Positions 1 to 12,200 of a stretch of 64,000 nucleotides of DNA are shown piece after piece. The translations under genes and the position numbers were made by a program. Origin of the DNA: Rhea pennata (lineage: Eukaryota; Chordata; Aves; Rheiformes; Rheidae); NCBI RefSeq assembly GCF_028389875.1, contig NC_084663.1, forward strand, positions 93,129,765 to 93,193,764, written 5' to 3'. Position 1 is the first letter of the stretch. Every line of letters starts with the position of its first letter. The notes beneath the pieces were generated by a model. It saw only the letters and a list, made by a program, of their open reading frames with translations, ran no database searches and was not told the origin of the DNA.

Positions 1-2770
1 GTAAGTAGGTAAGATGAGTATCCTAAATAGAAAAAAATACACTGCAGCCAAGCCAGAGGCTTTCTTTAGCGGAGAATATTGTCCAGGGAAAGGGTCTACA
101 GCTGTCTAGCAAGGGCTGGGAGAAGGAAGAAAGTGCTATAGGAATCCAGGAGGCAAATGAAGAGAGGATGGAGGGTGTCCTCCTGGTGACAAAACATCTC
201 ACAACATTTCTTGGATCTTAGCACATCATGTTCTGAGCCTTCTGGAGTATCTGTGCAGAAGTGTCATGAGGGGAATTTCTGTGTGCTGAGTATTTTTGAG
301 AATCTGGCTCTCATCCAGGGAACTGAACTCTGGAAGAATCGGACCCTACATGAAGATAAGCCTTAAGTGAATCAAAACCATACAAAAAAACCCCAAGGCA
401 TTCACATTACCAGCAACAATTGCAGACCACTTCACTATTTGTGACAAGGCTTCATAATAGCTTTGCAAATCTGTGTCGTAACTTGTCCAGATGAGGAAGT
501 GCTATATCTATAATATGTAATAAAACTCACAGTAACATTCACAACTCTATCATCTAGAGCACTCAGGAAATACAGAGCATACTGAGAACAAACATATGTG
601 ATACCTCCTGGAAAAGGTTGTCTATCCAATTTTTTATTTTGGTAACCAAGGATATTAAACTGTAGTGAGTTACAAAGTGAGTTATATAGCGAGAATAAAG
701 TGAGAAACTGCAAACATAATTAGGTGGGTTTGTGCTTATGTTTATTGCTCCATCAAGCTTTTTTAAACATTATTCATATGTAAAATCATTTTTTGTTGAT
801 ACTGTGATGGGGAGAGGGACAAAATGAATTTTGAGAAGGATTATCTACTGACTGAGATGGAAGTAGAACAGTTTGTTCCTGATTTATAAAGTTTTTGATT
901 GCATATAAGATGTTAACGACTAAGAGCAGAATAGCATATATGCTCATGTTTGCATGAGAGCTCAAACTTTTAGACTGCAGATTGTAGGGTTCAGCTTATG
1001 TTCTAATCTAGTACTGATGGAAAGGAAACGTCCCCACAATACAGTTTTCAGCTAGGAAGAAAACCTGAAACACTTTCCCTGAAATAGAAATAAGCAAAAA
1101 TGACACTAAACTCACTTAGCAGTTAATGCATTAAAAAACATTTATTTAAACTATTAAGATAGTTGGACACTTTTTACAACATTTAGTTGAAAAATAGATG
1201 TAACCATAATCTTCAGTTGTTCAGCAAAGATAGCCAGACGATGATTTCTAGTCTGTGCTTCCTTATAGTTTCATACATACACCTGTGGAATACAGATGGG
1301 TAAATCTAAAGCAGTATGCTTTTAAACACCTCGATTTTTTCAAGAGATTTTTGGTGGTTGGATAACACAGAGATAATTATAGCCTTAAAAGTTTCATGAA
1401 AAACAGTCAGCTAGAGACCACTAATGCCCTACAGAAAGGAAGGCCATAATACGAAACTTGTTCCTTATTAGATGTAGGCAAATCTACGCCAGTGAGAGCA
1501 CCCTTCTAAAAGTCCCTTCTAAAAGTCCACTAGTTTCCTAGTAGCTGCTGTTCTTTCAGGTGTCCAAAAGTCTACCAAGCACCTACCACACAGGAGCAGA
1601 TAACCTAGATATAAGCAGAGTGACTCCACAGTGCAACTGATGGGATTAATTTGCTGTGCATGCAATCTGGAGTTGCTCTTTGCCTGTAGAGACATGCATG
1701 GATGTGATCTATCTGTTTGAAGCTAGGGAATGCATCAGTAACCAATTTGCTTAAAGCTTTGAGAATCCTGAAGACACATCTGATCTGTAAACATGCAGAT
1801 GGGGAGGGAGGGGTAGGAAAAGATTAATTTATCTGCAGAGAGGAAGGATGATGAAGACCGGTAGTAGAAGTCGTTTGAAATTAGCATGCACTGACAAAGC
1901 TGCAATAAATCCAGCAGTTTAAAAAACAGATTTTTCATTTGATTTATGCAATGTTGAAAGGGCTATCTGTAGGCTAAGTCACAGCTAGAACAGTGGGAGA
2001 TACTGCTAAGAGGAGCTCAAAGCTCTTAAGGTACGTGAGAATTGTACATAACATGGACTTAGAGTCATGTGGGCTGTGTGGCCAAAAAGAGAAGGAACAA
2101 ACCAACACCCTGGAGACCAAGAATGTGGCAGATTAGGAAGATGATTAGGTTAGGAAGTTAGGTTTCAAACTGCAGAAGAAAACATGGCACGCTGGTAAGC
2201 TGTCCTCTAAATTTCAAATACTTTAGTAAAGTTCAGTGTGAGGAACTCTGCCCTGGAGAGCAGGAGGGGGTACTGGCAGAGCTGTGGGGAGCCTGAGATT
2301 GATAGAGAAGAATTGAGGGTAGAATGGAGAAGGTAGTTTTAAATGTTTCCCTAAATATGTTCATATGAGAGAATTACGCTCAACAGAAAACAGCATCATA
2401 AATGAATAAAGAAAGCATGAGTATAAACCTCCGAGCCTCAGAAAAGTTGAACTTGCCTCTTATAGCAACTTACACAAAAATTTTGAGCCATGATAGAGAA
2501 CATAACACCTGAATTCACCGGTCTCTGACTTCTGAGCTCATACAATCTCAAACCTTTGCACTAGCAATATCCTGTCCCAAAAAAGATTAGAATCTTGAAA
2601 ACTACCTTCCCTCCCCCAAAATTAACCCCAAACCTTAATCTGATTATCTTACATGGTCAAATGTAAAATGAAGACAAAAATCAATAGAACTAGCTCTGAT
2701 TTTAAAAAAGGCCAACTGCTTATTCTGAAGACAGTTTCGACTAATCAGAGACTGTTGTTGCTTGTCTGCT
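1..2770. other. Intergenic DNA left of GPR15
   Basis: AT-rich, non-coding sequence. I see no exon with flanking splice sites, no RNA gene and no recognisable repeat family on either strand. The only structure noted is a 14-base direct duplication near 1501-1528. All open frames here are short and resemble no family I know. Confidence 0.6.
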
Positions 2771-2779
2771 TCCTATGCG

Positions 2780-2797
2780 ATTGGCTATGAGTATATA
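2780..2797 (+). promoter_or_regulatory. GPR15: Possible GPR15 core promoter (inverted CCAAT box and TATA-like box)
   Basis: An inverted CCAAT box (ATTGGCTA, from 2780) is followed by TATATA at 2792-2797, about 120 bases before the first ATG of GPR15. A start of transcription near 2820-2830 would give a short leader. The two boxes are unusually close together, so this is only a candidate, and an upstream non-coding exon cannot be excluded. Confidence 0.35.
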
Positions 2798-2914
2798 CGT
2801 TATCCCTCAAAACCACTTTTCTCCTCCTTCCCCTGCCTTGCTTGCTAACATGTTTTTAAAGACAACCTTGAGGGGAAGGGTGGAGGGGAGCTCAGAGCCT
2901 TCACCAGAGCAGGG

Positions 2915-4018
2915 ATGAGGACAGCTTGGCCAGAAATGGAACTCACTCAGCTTTTGCCTGTGACTGCAGTCACTTTCAGCTATGACTACTATGAGGACAA
3001 CTGCCAGTATCACCATCTGCAATATATGTCTACTTTCCTCCCTGTTCTGTATACTGCTGTGTTCCTGGTGGGCATCACTGGCAACTCCATCTTAATAGCA
3101 GCCTTGGTCTTCAAGCGACGAATCCAGAGACTGATTGACGTCTTTATCATCAACCTCGCTGCCTCTGACTTCATCTTCCTCATCACACTGCCGTTCTGGG
3201 TGGACAAAGAGGCATCAGACGGGAGCTGGAGGGTAGGCTCTTTCCTCTGTAAAGCTAGCTCCTATGTCATCTCAGTCAACATGTACTGCAGCATCCTCCT
3301 CCTCACTTGTATGAGCGCAGACCGGTATCTTGCTATTATGTACCCCTCTACAGCTAGAAGGGTCAGAACAAGATCCTATGCCAGCGGGCTCTGCATCTGT
3401 GTCTGGTTATTATCGTGCTGCTTGGGGATGCCAACCTTATTGTCCAGAGAACTAAAGGAGCACTATGGAAAGACATACTGCACAGACAAAGCCATCACAG
3501 AGGCAAAGCAGACTGCATCGCTGATGATTTTAATCCTGGCCTTCTTCTTCCCACTGCTGAGTATCTTAACCTTTTACTGCTCCATCACCAGGAAGCTATG
3601 TGTGCATTACCAAAAGTCTGGGAAACATGATAAGAAACTGAGGAAGTCCATCAAGATCGTCTTCATTGTAGTGGCTGCATTTGTTATCTCCTGGGTCCCA
3701 TTCAATCTTTTCAAGCTTACGGCCATCCTTTTGGGCCTCCTGAAGCCGCCTGACTGTTTTCCTGACCTGTTTGCCCAGATGGGCATGAAGGTGAGCAGCC
3801 CTTTTGCCTTTGCCAACAGCTGTGCCAATCCTTTCATTTACTACTACTTTGATAACTACATCCGCAGAGCCATGCTTAGGTGCTTGTGTCCATGGGTGAA
3901 AATTAGCAGTAGCAGCAACAATTCTGATACTTTGGACACTCGCCTGAGCCATTCCTTATCCAATTTTGTTGCGGGGGAGTATGCCACTAGGAAGAGGAAG
4001 CGCTCTGTGTCCCTCTGA
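2915..4018 (+). CDS. GPR15: G-protein coupled receptor 15 (GPR15), complete single exon
   Basis: Class A chemoattractant receptor. In mammals GPR15 directs T-cell homing to colon and skin, responds to the peptide GPR15LG, and is an HIV/SIV co-receptor. The 367-residue frame is intronless, as in mammals (human 360). Visible landmarks are GN at 56-57 (TM1), LAASD with D85 (TM2), C112 and C189 for the TM3-ECL2 disulfide, DRY at 136-138, SWVPF at 259-263 (TM6) and NPFIY at 305-309 (TM7). The N-terminus has a YDYYED cluster (23-28) suited to tyrosine sulfation. The tail ends RKRKRSVSL, close to the human end whose serine binds 14-3-3 for surface export. A second in-frame ATG at residue 8 (2936) has a good context and may be the true start. 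C30 and C281 look like a chemokine-receptor-type extra disulfide. Confidence 0.95.
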   Translation: MRTAWPEMELTQLLPVTAVTFSYDYYEDNCQYHHLQYMSTFLPVLYTAVFLVGITGNSILIAALVFKRRIQRLIDVFIINLAASDFIFLITLPFWVDKEASDGSWRVGSFLCKASSYVISVNMYCSILLLTCMSADRYLAIMYPSTARRVRTRSYASGLCICVWLLSCCLGMPTLLSRELKEHYGKTYCTDKAITEAKQTASLMILILAFFFPLLSILTFYCSITRKLCVHYQKSGKHDKKLRKSIKIVFIVVAAFVISWVPFNLFKLTAILLGLLKPPDCFPDLFAQMGMKVSSPFAFANSCANPFIYYYFDNYIRRAMLRCLCPWVKISSSSNNSDTLDTRLSHSLSNFVAGEYATRKRKRSVSL

Positions 4019-4074
4019 CTGGGAGCTGAGGCTGTGGAGGAAGGAATTTCTCACTCAAGAGATGGCAGGAAAAG

Positions 4075-4080
4075 AATAAA
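4075..4080 (+). terminator. GPR15: Candidate GPR15 polyadenylation signal
   Basis: AATAAA lies 57 bases past the stop codon; another copy lies at 4191-4196. Either could end the transcript, and a longer 3' UTR reaching the AATAAA motifs near 5610 is also possible. Confidence 0.3.
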
Positions 4081-7000
4081 GCAAGCAAAGGGAAAAAAGA
4101 AATGAGCGACATAAGGGCAAGTGTAATACAGCCAGGCTTCAGGTCAGAGGAATATTGCTTCACTTTAAATGCAGATATCTCATACGGAATAATAAACCTT
4201 AACCACAGAACTATGGTTCACAAAGATCACTGTGTCACTGCAGAGTGTAAATCTGAAACCTTCATACTGAGAAATATCCACAAATGCTTGCACTTGAAAT
4301 CCAGTAAAATTGACTACAACCTAAAGAAAAACACATCTGATTTACAGTCAAAGCCTTTCTAAGGCAAGCTTTGATCTGAAATGCATAGGTTTTTATTCAG
4401 CCCACAGCAAGAAAAACACAAGAAATGTTTTTTCTCTTTAGTTAACCACAAAAATAACATAATGCCCTCAAAAGAACCTAATCATTTATGTTTATTGGCA
4501 TTTTTGGGGAGATTTTCTGAATTTAAAAATTCAACATTTTAATGAGTTTGTGGGTTACCAGTTCTCATAATTTGTCTTGTGCATTTTTCTTGAAATTTCA
4601 GCTACTTGATTATGGGATTAAATCTCAATTTTAATTATAACAACTAAAATACATTTTTAGTCCTTGTGATTTCAGAAAATAACCTGAAGGCAGAGAAATG
4701 AGAAGACAAGCAAAAGAAACCCTGCATTTAACCCTTTTCTAAAAAACAAAACAAAACACAAAACACCCATTCATGCTTTTAAAGACTTTTTTTTTTTTTT
4801 TTTTTTTTTTTGAGATCTGGCACAATTTCTGACTGCTTGGGTTGATGGTGTGACATTGTGTGCCATTCAAGTCCAGGTCTGCTTTATTTAGCTGCAATGG
4901 GTTGATATAAAGATGCATATAGTAGGGCTACTTTCTCCAGCTGGAGTCAGAAATTGAGTGCAAATGTTTTTGAAAAAGCAAAATCAGCATGAGTTTCACA
5001 AACAATTTAAAATGATTCTCTGAATACACATGCTGAGAAATCTTGGGTGCAGGAATGCTCACAGGAAGGAATTCAAGAAGACCACCATATTAGATCACTT
5101 ATAGTGTTGAATAGGTCGTCAAAAGATTTGTGGAATTTACAAAGCACCCTCTCTAATTTTCCATGGTGGCTTATTCCTATCCAGCAGTCTTTGGGACATG
5201 CAGGTCGTGTTTTTCTTCTGCTGTGGAGAAGATACTGCTTGCCTAACTGGTGTCATGTCTGACACCGAATAGAATGAAGAAACAAAGAAAGTCCAACATT
5301 TTGAACAGTTCAGCTTGTAGATTCACAAATTGAACACATATGGAACAAGGAGTTAAGAAGCTCAACTGAAAACTATTATTGGACTTCTATAAAGCTGACT
5401 ATATGCATTTTTTAAATCCTTCATATCCTCTAAATCCCGGTGATAGAAATGTTTGATTAAAACAAACAAAGAAACCAAGGCACAGTGTTTTAAAGTAAGA
5501 ATTAAACTTCCAACAGCACTGACATCTTTGTTGTGTTGCAACATGTTCCATATTATGTTGTCTCTCCTGTTAAATGCATGTATATGCTTAATATATTACT
5601 GTTTGTCATAAATAAAATAAATCAACATTAAAATATCCAAGATGTGTAATGTGAATGAGTTAGAAGACTGTTGGAAACTTTCCCGTTTCCTGATATTTAA
5701 AAAGATTTCTCTCTCTCTTCTTTCTTGCACTTAGCCTTTGTAGATTTTGAACTAGCTATCACAAAACCCACAATCATGTTGACTTTAGCAGCAGGAGTCA
5801 CGTTATCACTAAGTGATAGAATAACATACTGCAATTCAAGATTTGTTTCCATATAAGTAAAAGATCTTTGATGATACTTACAACACTGTAAGATAAAGCA
5901 AAGTCAATTCTGCTGATGAAAACAAGAGCCAGCAAATAAACATCTTAGGGTTTCTTTAACGAAAAAAAAAAGCTGGTAAGAACTTCCATGCAATCTCTTA
6001 CATAGCAAATCTAGTCATTTACTGTGCAACCATGTTTAAAGTGAAAGACATTTGCCTCCGAAGAGGGCCAGGCAGCCACAAGAGAGGAGAAATACTTTCA
6101 TATTTCATTAAAGCAAAGGGTTGCTTTCTAAGCAATTAAATATATTGAGATTATTCCTAGAAGCAATAACACACTTTACATATCAATGGAAAGTAAGTAA
6201 CTTTTATTCTAATTAGAGTGGTCTAACTAAGAGATTGACTACTTCCTACCTGAGGAGATGACACAATGAGTTTCAAGGTGAACAGTCACATATCTAGACC
6301 TGCTCTAAGGTTTCAAAGAGAAGACAGCTGTATCAGCTAACATATTTCACCAAAAACAGAGGCACACATGGGGAAAGCCCGAGTCCTGGTCAAAGTGAGA
6401 AAAACAAACAAATAAAGAAAAAAAGACAAACTGAATGCTGGAAGAGATCTATCTCTGATGTAACTGCAGCATCAGTATGTTCACTATAGCTTTTCTTTTC
6501 TTTTGCTCTTCTATATTTTATAGACATCTGTAATAGTGTTGATTATTTTGGATGTTATGAATAAATGCTGGTATTTGCATTTTTTCCTGGAACCTTGCAG
6601 TAGTGGTGTTTAGTTTAGGTAGAGAAATCAAGACTATGATTTATACTCGCTCTAAAAAGTGTTTTGTTAGCAAGTCAAACTCAGCCATTATTTCCATCTG
6701 CCTCAATCCCCACACAAAGCATGGCAATCTCTTTGGTATAAAATCAGTCTAAAATAATTTCAATTATTTTAAGTTAGGGTGGTTGGTTGTTTTTTTTTTT
6801 TTTTTTTTCGATACTCCAGAACATCAGAGTAAATTGGAACATACTCAACAACCTAGAAAATCTACCAAGATCTCCACACGCTACCTGAAGCTTCAGCACT
6901 GGCCTTGGGAAAAAAACAAGTATCGCAAGGCTTGAAGAGTATCACATGGAAGTGTCACAGCAAAAATTTCACTTGAGGGGAAAAAATACAAAAGCTGTAA

Positions 7001-9214
7001 CTAATTAAGTGAAACTAAACTCTTTAGATTCTTTTAGGCTTTCATCCAGAAGACTATACCTTCTGAAGATGCTTAGTTCACTCTTGTAAACTGGAAATCT
7101 TTTTGACATTTTCATGACTTAATGTAAATATTGTTTTCAAATATTGTTTCCAAACAAAAGGCAAGCTGTACTTGAAACAACTTATTTCTGAAATTTGGCT
7201 ATTCCTTGTTAGTATTCGTTATTCAATACAATTCAGCCTAGAAAATATCAAAATCATCATGATTTCAAATATTTAACCTAGTAAACTGAGTAAAGTAACA
7301 GGATGACTATTTTATCTGTGTTAAAAGAGCTTAACGACTTTAGACTATTTTGCTACATGAAATAGAAATCGTGCAATTCTTATATTATACCTGCCACAAA
7401 TCTTGGTAAATAATTTGGATTATTTCTTTTTATCATTTTAAAATAAAACATTTGTGATTCCAGTTGAGAAATAAGATTTTTTAAAATCTAATTCTCCTTT
7501 TCATTGTCATGAAAATGCAACAAAGCAATACTAGAAAAATCGTCAGACGACAGATCTGGGTGGGAGCATTTATCTGCCCTTCCCACAAAGCTTTTCATGA
7601 TTTCAGAGATGCTTTTGGTCTGCCTTAGAACAAAATCAGGGCTTTTTGAGGTTTTTCATGAAAACAACAAAAACAAAAAATATTCTAGAGGTTAGTATGC
7701 TTTCCTGAGATGTATGCGATCAAAGTTCAAGTGCCTCTGCTTCTTGATATAAATCTCGACCTTTTCAGATGCATTCCTGTCTCCATTTTGACTTCAGTGA
7801 ATCAGTATTTTTTGAAGAAAAACTATTTCATCTCAACACAAAGAAAAATTGTACCCAAATCAAATGCTTACTTATATGGTTGAAGAATCATCTCAGTGCC
7901 AGATGCTGTAACACCAACAGCTACACAGCAGCACAGTAGTGATTCAATTCCAGGGGACTGGGGAGAAAGTCAAATAACTCATATAGTGAATGGGGAATAT
8001 CTTCAGATCCAAAAGCAGTGGGGCCAACTTACTGCACTCAAACAACTAAAAAATGTGGTGTAGTAATTGCACTCTGCTGACACTCCACAAGTCCTGCAGT
8101 AAAGCTTCTCTCTTGGAAGCTAAGGAGAAAACTCCCACTGACTTAGGAACATTAAGATTTCATTTTCAGCTTTTTGTCACAGCTCTTATTACAGACTCAC
8201 AGGATGAAAATCTTCACCATGTGTCTGTGCCTCTTGTTTCTATTTGGCTGAATTACAGTGAGAACATTTCTTGACTTCATAAAGATGTGCAAGGAGAAAT
8301 AATGGAAAAAGTTTTTTGACTGCTGCAAAGGGACAATAAGCTCTTTGTGCTTTCTAAAGCATAGAGTACAAAGAGATGGTAACTCAGGTACACTTTTAAC
8401 ACAATTATGTACTACTGTAATGCTAATCAATTATTCTTTTATGATCATTTATATTTATGAATTGTGAGTAGATTTGCAATCCATTTTTGAGCACAAATCA
8501 TTGCATGTTCCAAAATTTCTAACTAAATTCAGTTTCAGTTCTGCTTCTTTTTAAAAGGCTTCACCCAGGTAAGGAGCATATTTTAGGTAGTAACATGGCA
8601 AACAAAGAATAGCAAGAACTTAGCGCAAATGTCTTAAACACAACCCTGCAATGGGAAATTTGTTATGTAAGAATTCCACATATATTCAAAGAAACTGATA
8701 TTGGTTCATAATAGAAAAAAAGGGCTAACTAAATGCATAATCAAAAGAACTGACAGTGCTTTAAATGGACTCAACAGTAACTACTATGCTACCTAATGTC
8801 ACACACAGAGGTGGTGGGAGTAGCCCTAGAAAACCAGAAATAGTCCATATCCTCTCATGTAACATTACAATAGTACACCATAAAGTCTGCAACTAGTGCG
8901 CTGTAGCTTTCAGTAACAACCCAAGCACCTGCGCAGTTTCCAGATGCAGATCCTCAGCAGCGTACTGGTGTCTTACTGCAAGAGACAGGAGATTTCGGAA
9001 AGCACAGTAAAGGAACTTAGTATTCTACTCACAGTAAAAGACACAGAGATTTTGGCCCCAGACACTTTTAGGCGCATAGAGTGTGAGTTTATTAACAACA
9101 AAAAACACAAGACATGAGAAAGCAAAGTGGGTGGGAAGCCAGCAAACTCCAAGAAGGAAGACATCCTTTCACAAGGTCAACATAGCAACAGTAGAAAAGC
9201 CCTAGCAAAGACCT

Positions 9215-9216
<2 letters not shown>

Positions 9217-9269
<53 letters not shown>
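9217..9269 (+). repeat. Poly-T tract, 53 bases
   Basis: Uninterrupted run of T. It may be the reversed tail of an inserted retroposed sequence or a simple homopolymer. Its true length is uncertain because such runs are hard to sequence. Confidence 0.85.
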
Positions 9270-9274
<5 letters not shown>

Positions 9275-12200
9275 GAACTGCAGGTTTTATTTTCCCCACT
9301 CAGTCATCTGATTACATCAGATTTGGAAATACAGGCTGCATGTTATGGTTTGAGAGCAGGCAATATTTTTAGTACTAATTATCTAAATAATGTGATGTAA
9401 CAAAATACATCTTTTTAAACCTCAAAATGGTTTCCTTATTAATAAGATAGCATATTCCTAGTCATAAGCTCCCACTGAGTCTAGTTAGTGAATATACTTC
9501 CTCTACTGTTTACTTTTCACATTTTCTAGAGCACATGGGGTTATACAAGAGGCATTCCAACAAGAGATCTCAGAAAAAAAAGAGATCTGATGTTTCTCTT
9601 GAAACTTGAATTACATTTTGCTGTTTTTGGGGGTTGGGGTAGGGCATAGGGGAGGTAAGTTCATCTGTTCAAAGAAAGTGCTTGCCACAAAGTGACTACT
9701 GACTTAAAAAGGTCTTCTTTTGTAAATGCCTATCTTCAGATGCTTTATAAAGTACTAATTTCCAGACAGCACTGAGTGCTCACTCTCTAAACAGTAGGCC
9801 CTTCAAAAAGAGTTGCCTGCATTAGATAATATCTATATTATGTCTATAACTGTAACTGGCTGCTTCCAAAAGTCACCAGCCAATTTGGAAAAAAATCAAA
9901 GTTTTTTACTGTGCAACTGAGTTCTCAGAGCCTGATGCTCTTTTTTTTTTCCACACTGATAATGCCAGTGAATATGAACCATGAAAGAACAGCTGTTACT
10001 TGAAGGGTGCCCTTTCTTTTATCCTCAACTTGAGGCAATGAAAACCAGACTGTGAAACTGTGTGGCACTCTGCTCTGCTAGAGAATGAAACTTGGTCAGT
10101 GGTTTTAAACTTGATTCAAATTCTCAGTCTAGCATTAAAATTGGCACACAAAATCACCAGAAAGTCAGACATCAAATGCAAAGAGTAGTTCTTCCACTGA
10201 GGAACACCATGTATAAATACAAATGCAGCAAACATTTGCCCTATATAGTAACGTGCACCTAGCTTGACCACTCATGTGACTTCCTTCTGTGCATTGCCTA
10301 AACACCTGCATGACCACACACATACAGCCCTCACCACCCATTTCCCCTGTCACCCACCCCTCGCCCTCCCGCCTCAGAGAACCACAGAAACATCTACCCA
10401 CATCTCATACAGAGCAAAACATTCGAACTTTTACAGAAAGAAGAAGAAGAAAGAAAGAAAAAAAAGAGAAGGAGAGAGGGGGATATGCATATTAAGTTTG
10501 GTGCAGCTCTGAACTTGTGGGAGTTCCTCACAATGGGTACAATCAAATAAGGAAATGTTTCAGCTCTCAAGAAACACTAAATTTATGTATATAAACATGT
10601 TCTCCTCTCATAACCCATCAGGACACTGTGGATGGAGGGATACTAAGAAGCAAAGAGAGGGCAGAAAAAAAAACCCCTAAGAAGTGTAAAAGCATGCCCA
10701 AGCTCTGATAGCAGCTCACTTGTAGACAAGGTGAATGGACCCCAGATATTCTGATCTCTAGTCCAAGAACATTGTATTTCAGACCACTTAGAACATTGTA
10801 GTAACTGACCCCCTCCCCACTCCCCCGGACATCCCACCAGGAAAGGGGAAGAAAGACTAGCTTAAAAATCAAGAGAATAAAGGCATTGAGAGAGATGCCG
10901 AGGACCCATTTTTTGTGTAAGGGTAGAACAAAGCATACAAGGCAGCTGTGAAATATGCTAAAGCAAGGCACTCATGAGAAATTAAGTTGGCACTTGGAAA
11001 GAGAGGACATTTTAGTGCAGAAACCCGACACAAAAAAGGGAATAGATCTCGCCTAAGCAAAGCAGAGAATAAAACTTGAGCAACCCGCATAATCCAATAG
11101 CTTCCACGGCTTGAGGTTTGGCAGCATGAATTGATGGTGCTGTGACACATTAAAATATGCCTAGATGCTTTAGAAGTTGCAACCATCTTGATGCTAATAA
11201 AAATGCCTGAGATCCTTGCTGAACCATTAAAGACATGTAATCCTCCCACTATGCTATTCTTTAAAAAAAACTTGAACAACCAGATTAATGATGCTGATAG
11301 GTCTTTACTCCACTGCTACCTAAAAAAATACTAATTAAAGTTGGTGAGGAAACTTGTTTTCACTGAAATCACCTGGAGTTTTATATGGTTTATTTCAAGA
11401 GAGTTGGGATTTGGCTGAATGAGAAGAAAAGATTGGAAGCCTAACTACAGACTGTATATGCAGTCGTTAACACAGTGGGATCTGTCTGCCTCCTTTTGGA
11501 GTTCATGCTGATAATTAATCTCCAAAAGGTCAAAAGACCCATGAAATTCCTACATGTTCCCATTCATCCATACAGAGACAGGCTGCCTGAATGGATGTTT
11601 CCAGCTCTGCTATTGGACTGTGTTCCCTGGGACCATTAGCTGCACCTCCCTCAAATTGCCTTGCAGCAACTTGGATAAAGTGGAGGCCACAACTATGCCT
11701 GCTTCAGCATCTGCATTTTCCACCAAGGTGTGCATGCCCTTTTCATTTGCTCATAAGAAGGTGAGCCAGCCCTGCCTTAAAGTAATGCCAGGCATGAGAC
11801 TTCTGCAGGGCAAACAGCATGGTACCCTCTGCAGTCTTATGCCTGGTTTACACTTCATTTGCATCACATCTTACACTGGCAACTGCAACACCAGAAGCTG
11901 TAACTCCACTCAGCTGAATGTAGCTGTGACAGAGAAGGGCAGCAAAGATACAGTGATGGGAGTGGCAGCACTGAATGAACAAGCTTTGGGGTCCAGGACT
12001 ATGTCTGGGTTGCTAGTTCACACTGAAATGCATGTGGCACTTGTTCATCTACACCAGTCATCTGACCTACTAAAATGAAAGCAGCTCAGGTATCCTAGCC
12101 CACGTGGCTATCATAGCTCTGCTGCACTGTAGGCCAGTATACACTGCAAATCACCACCAGCAGTTCATGGGTTCGAAGGCTGAGCCCCTCCTCTGAGAGA

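Noticed and set aside
1-12. GTAAGTAGGTAAG at the very start, like a splice donor
   Set aside because: No exon can be seen before it because the window begins there, and no downstream acceptor with coding sequence follows.
11554-12078. 174-codon plus-strand open frame
   Set aside because: No known domain, no splice or promoter context, and low-complexity cysteine/serine-rich composition typical of a chance frame.
12160-12190. GGGTTCGAA resembling a tRNA T-arm
   Set aside because: No matching A box, anticodon stem or acceptor stem at the required spacing.
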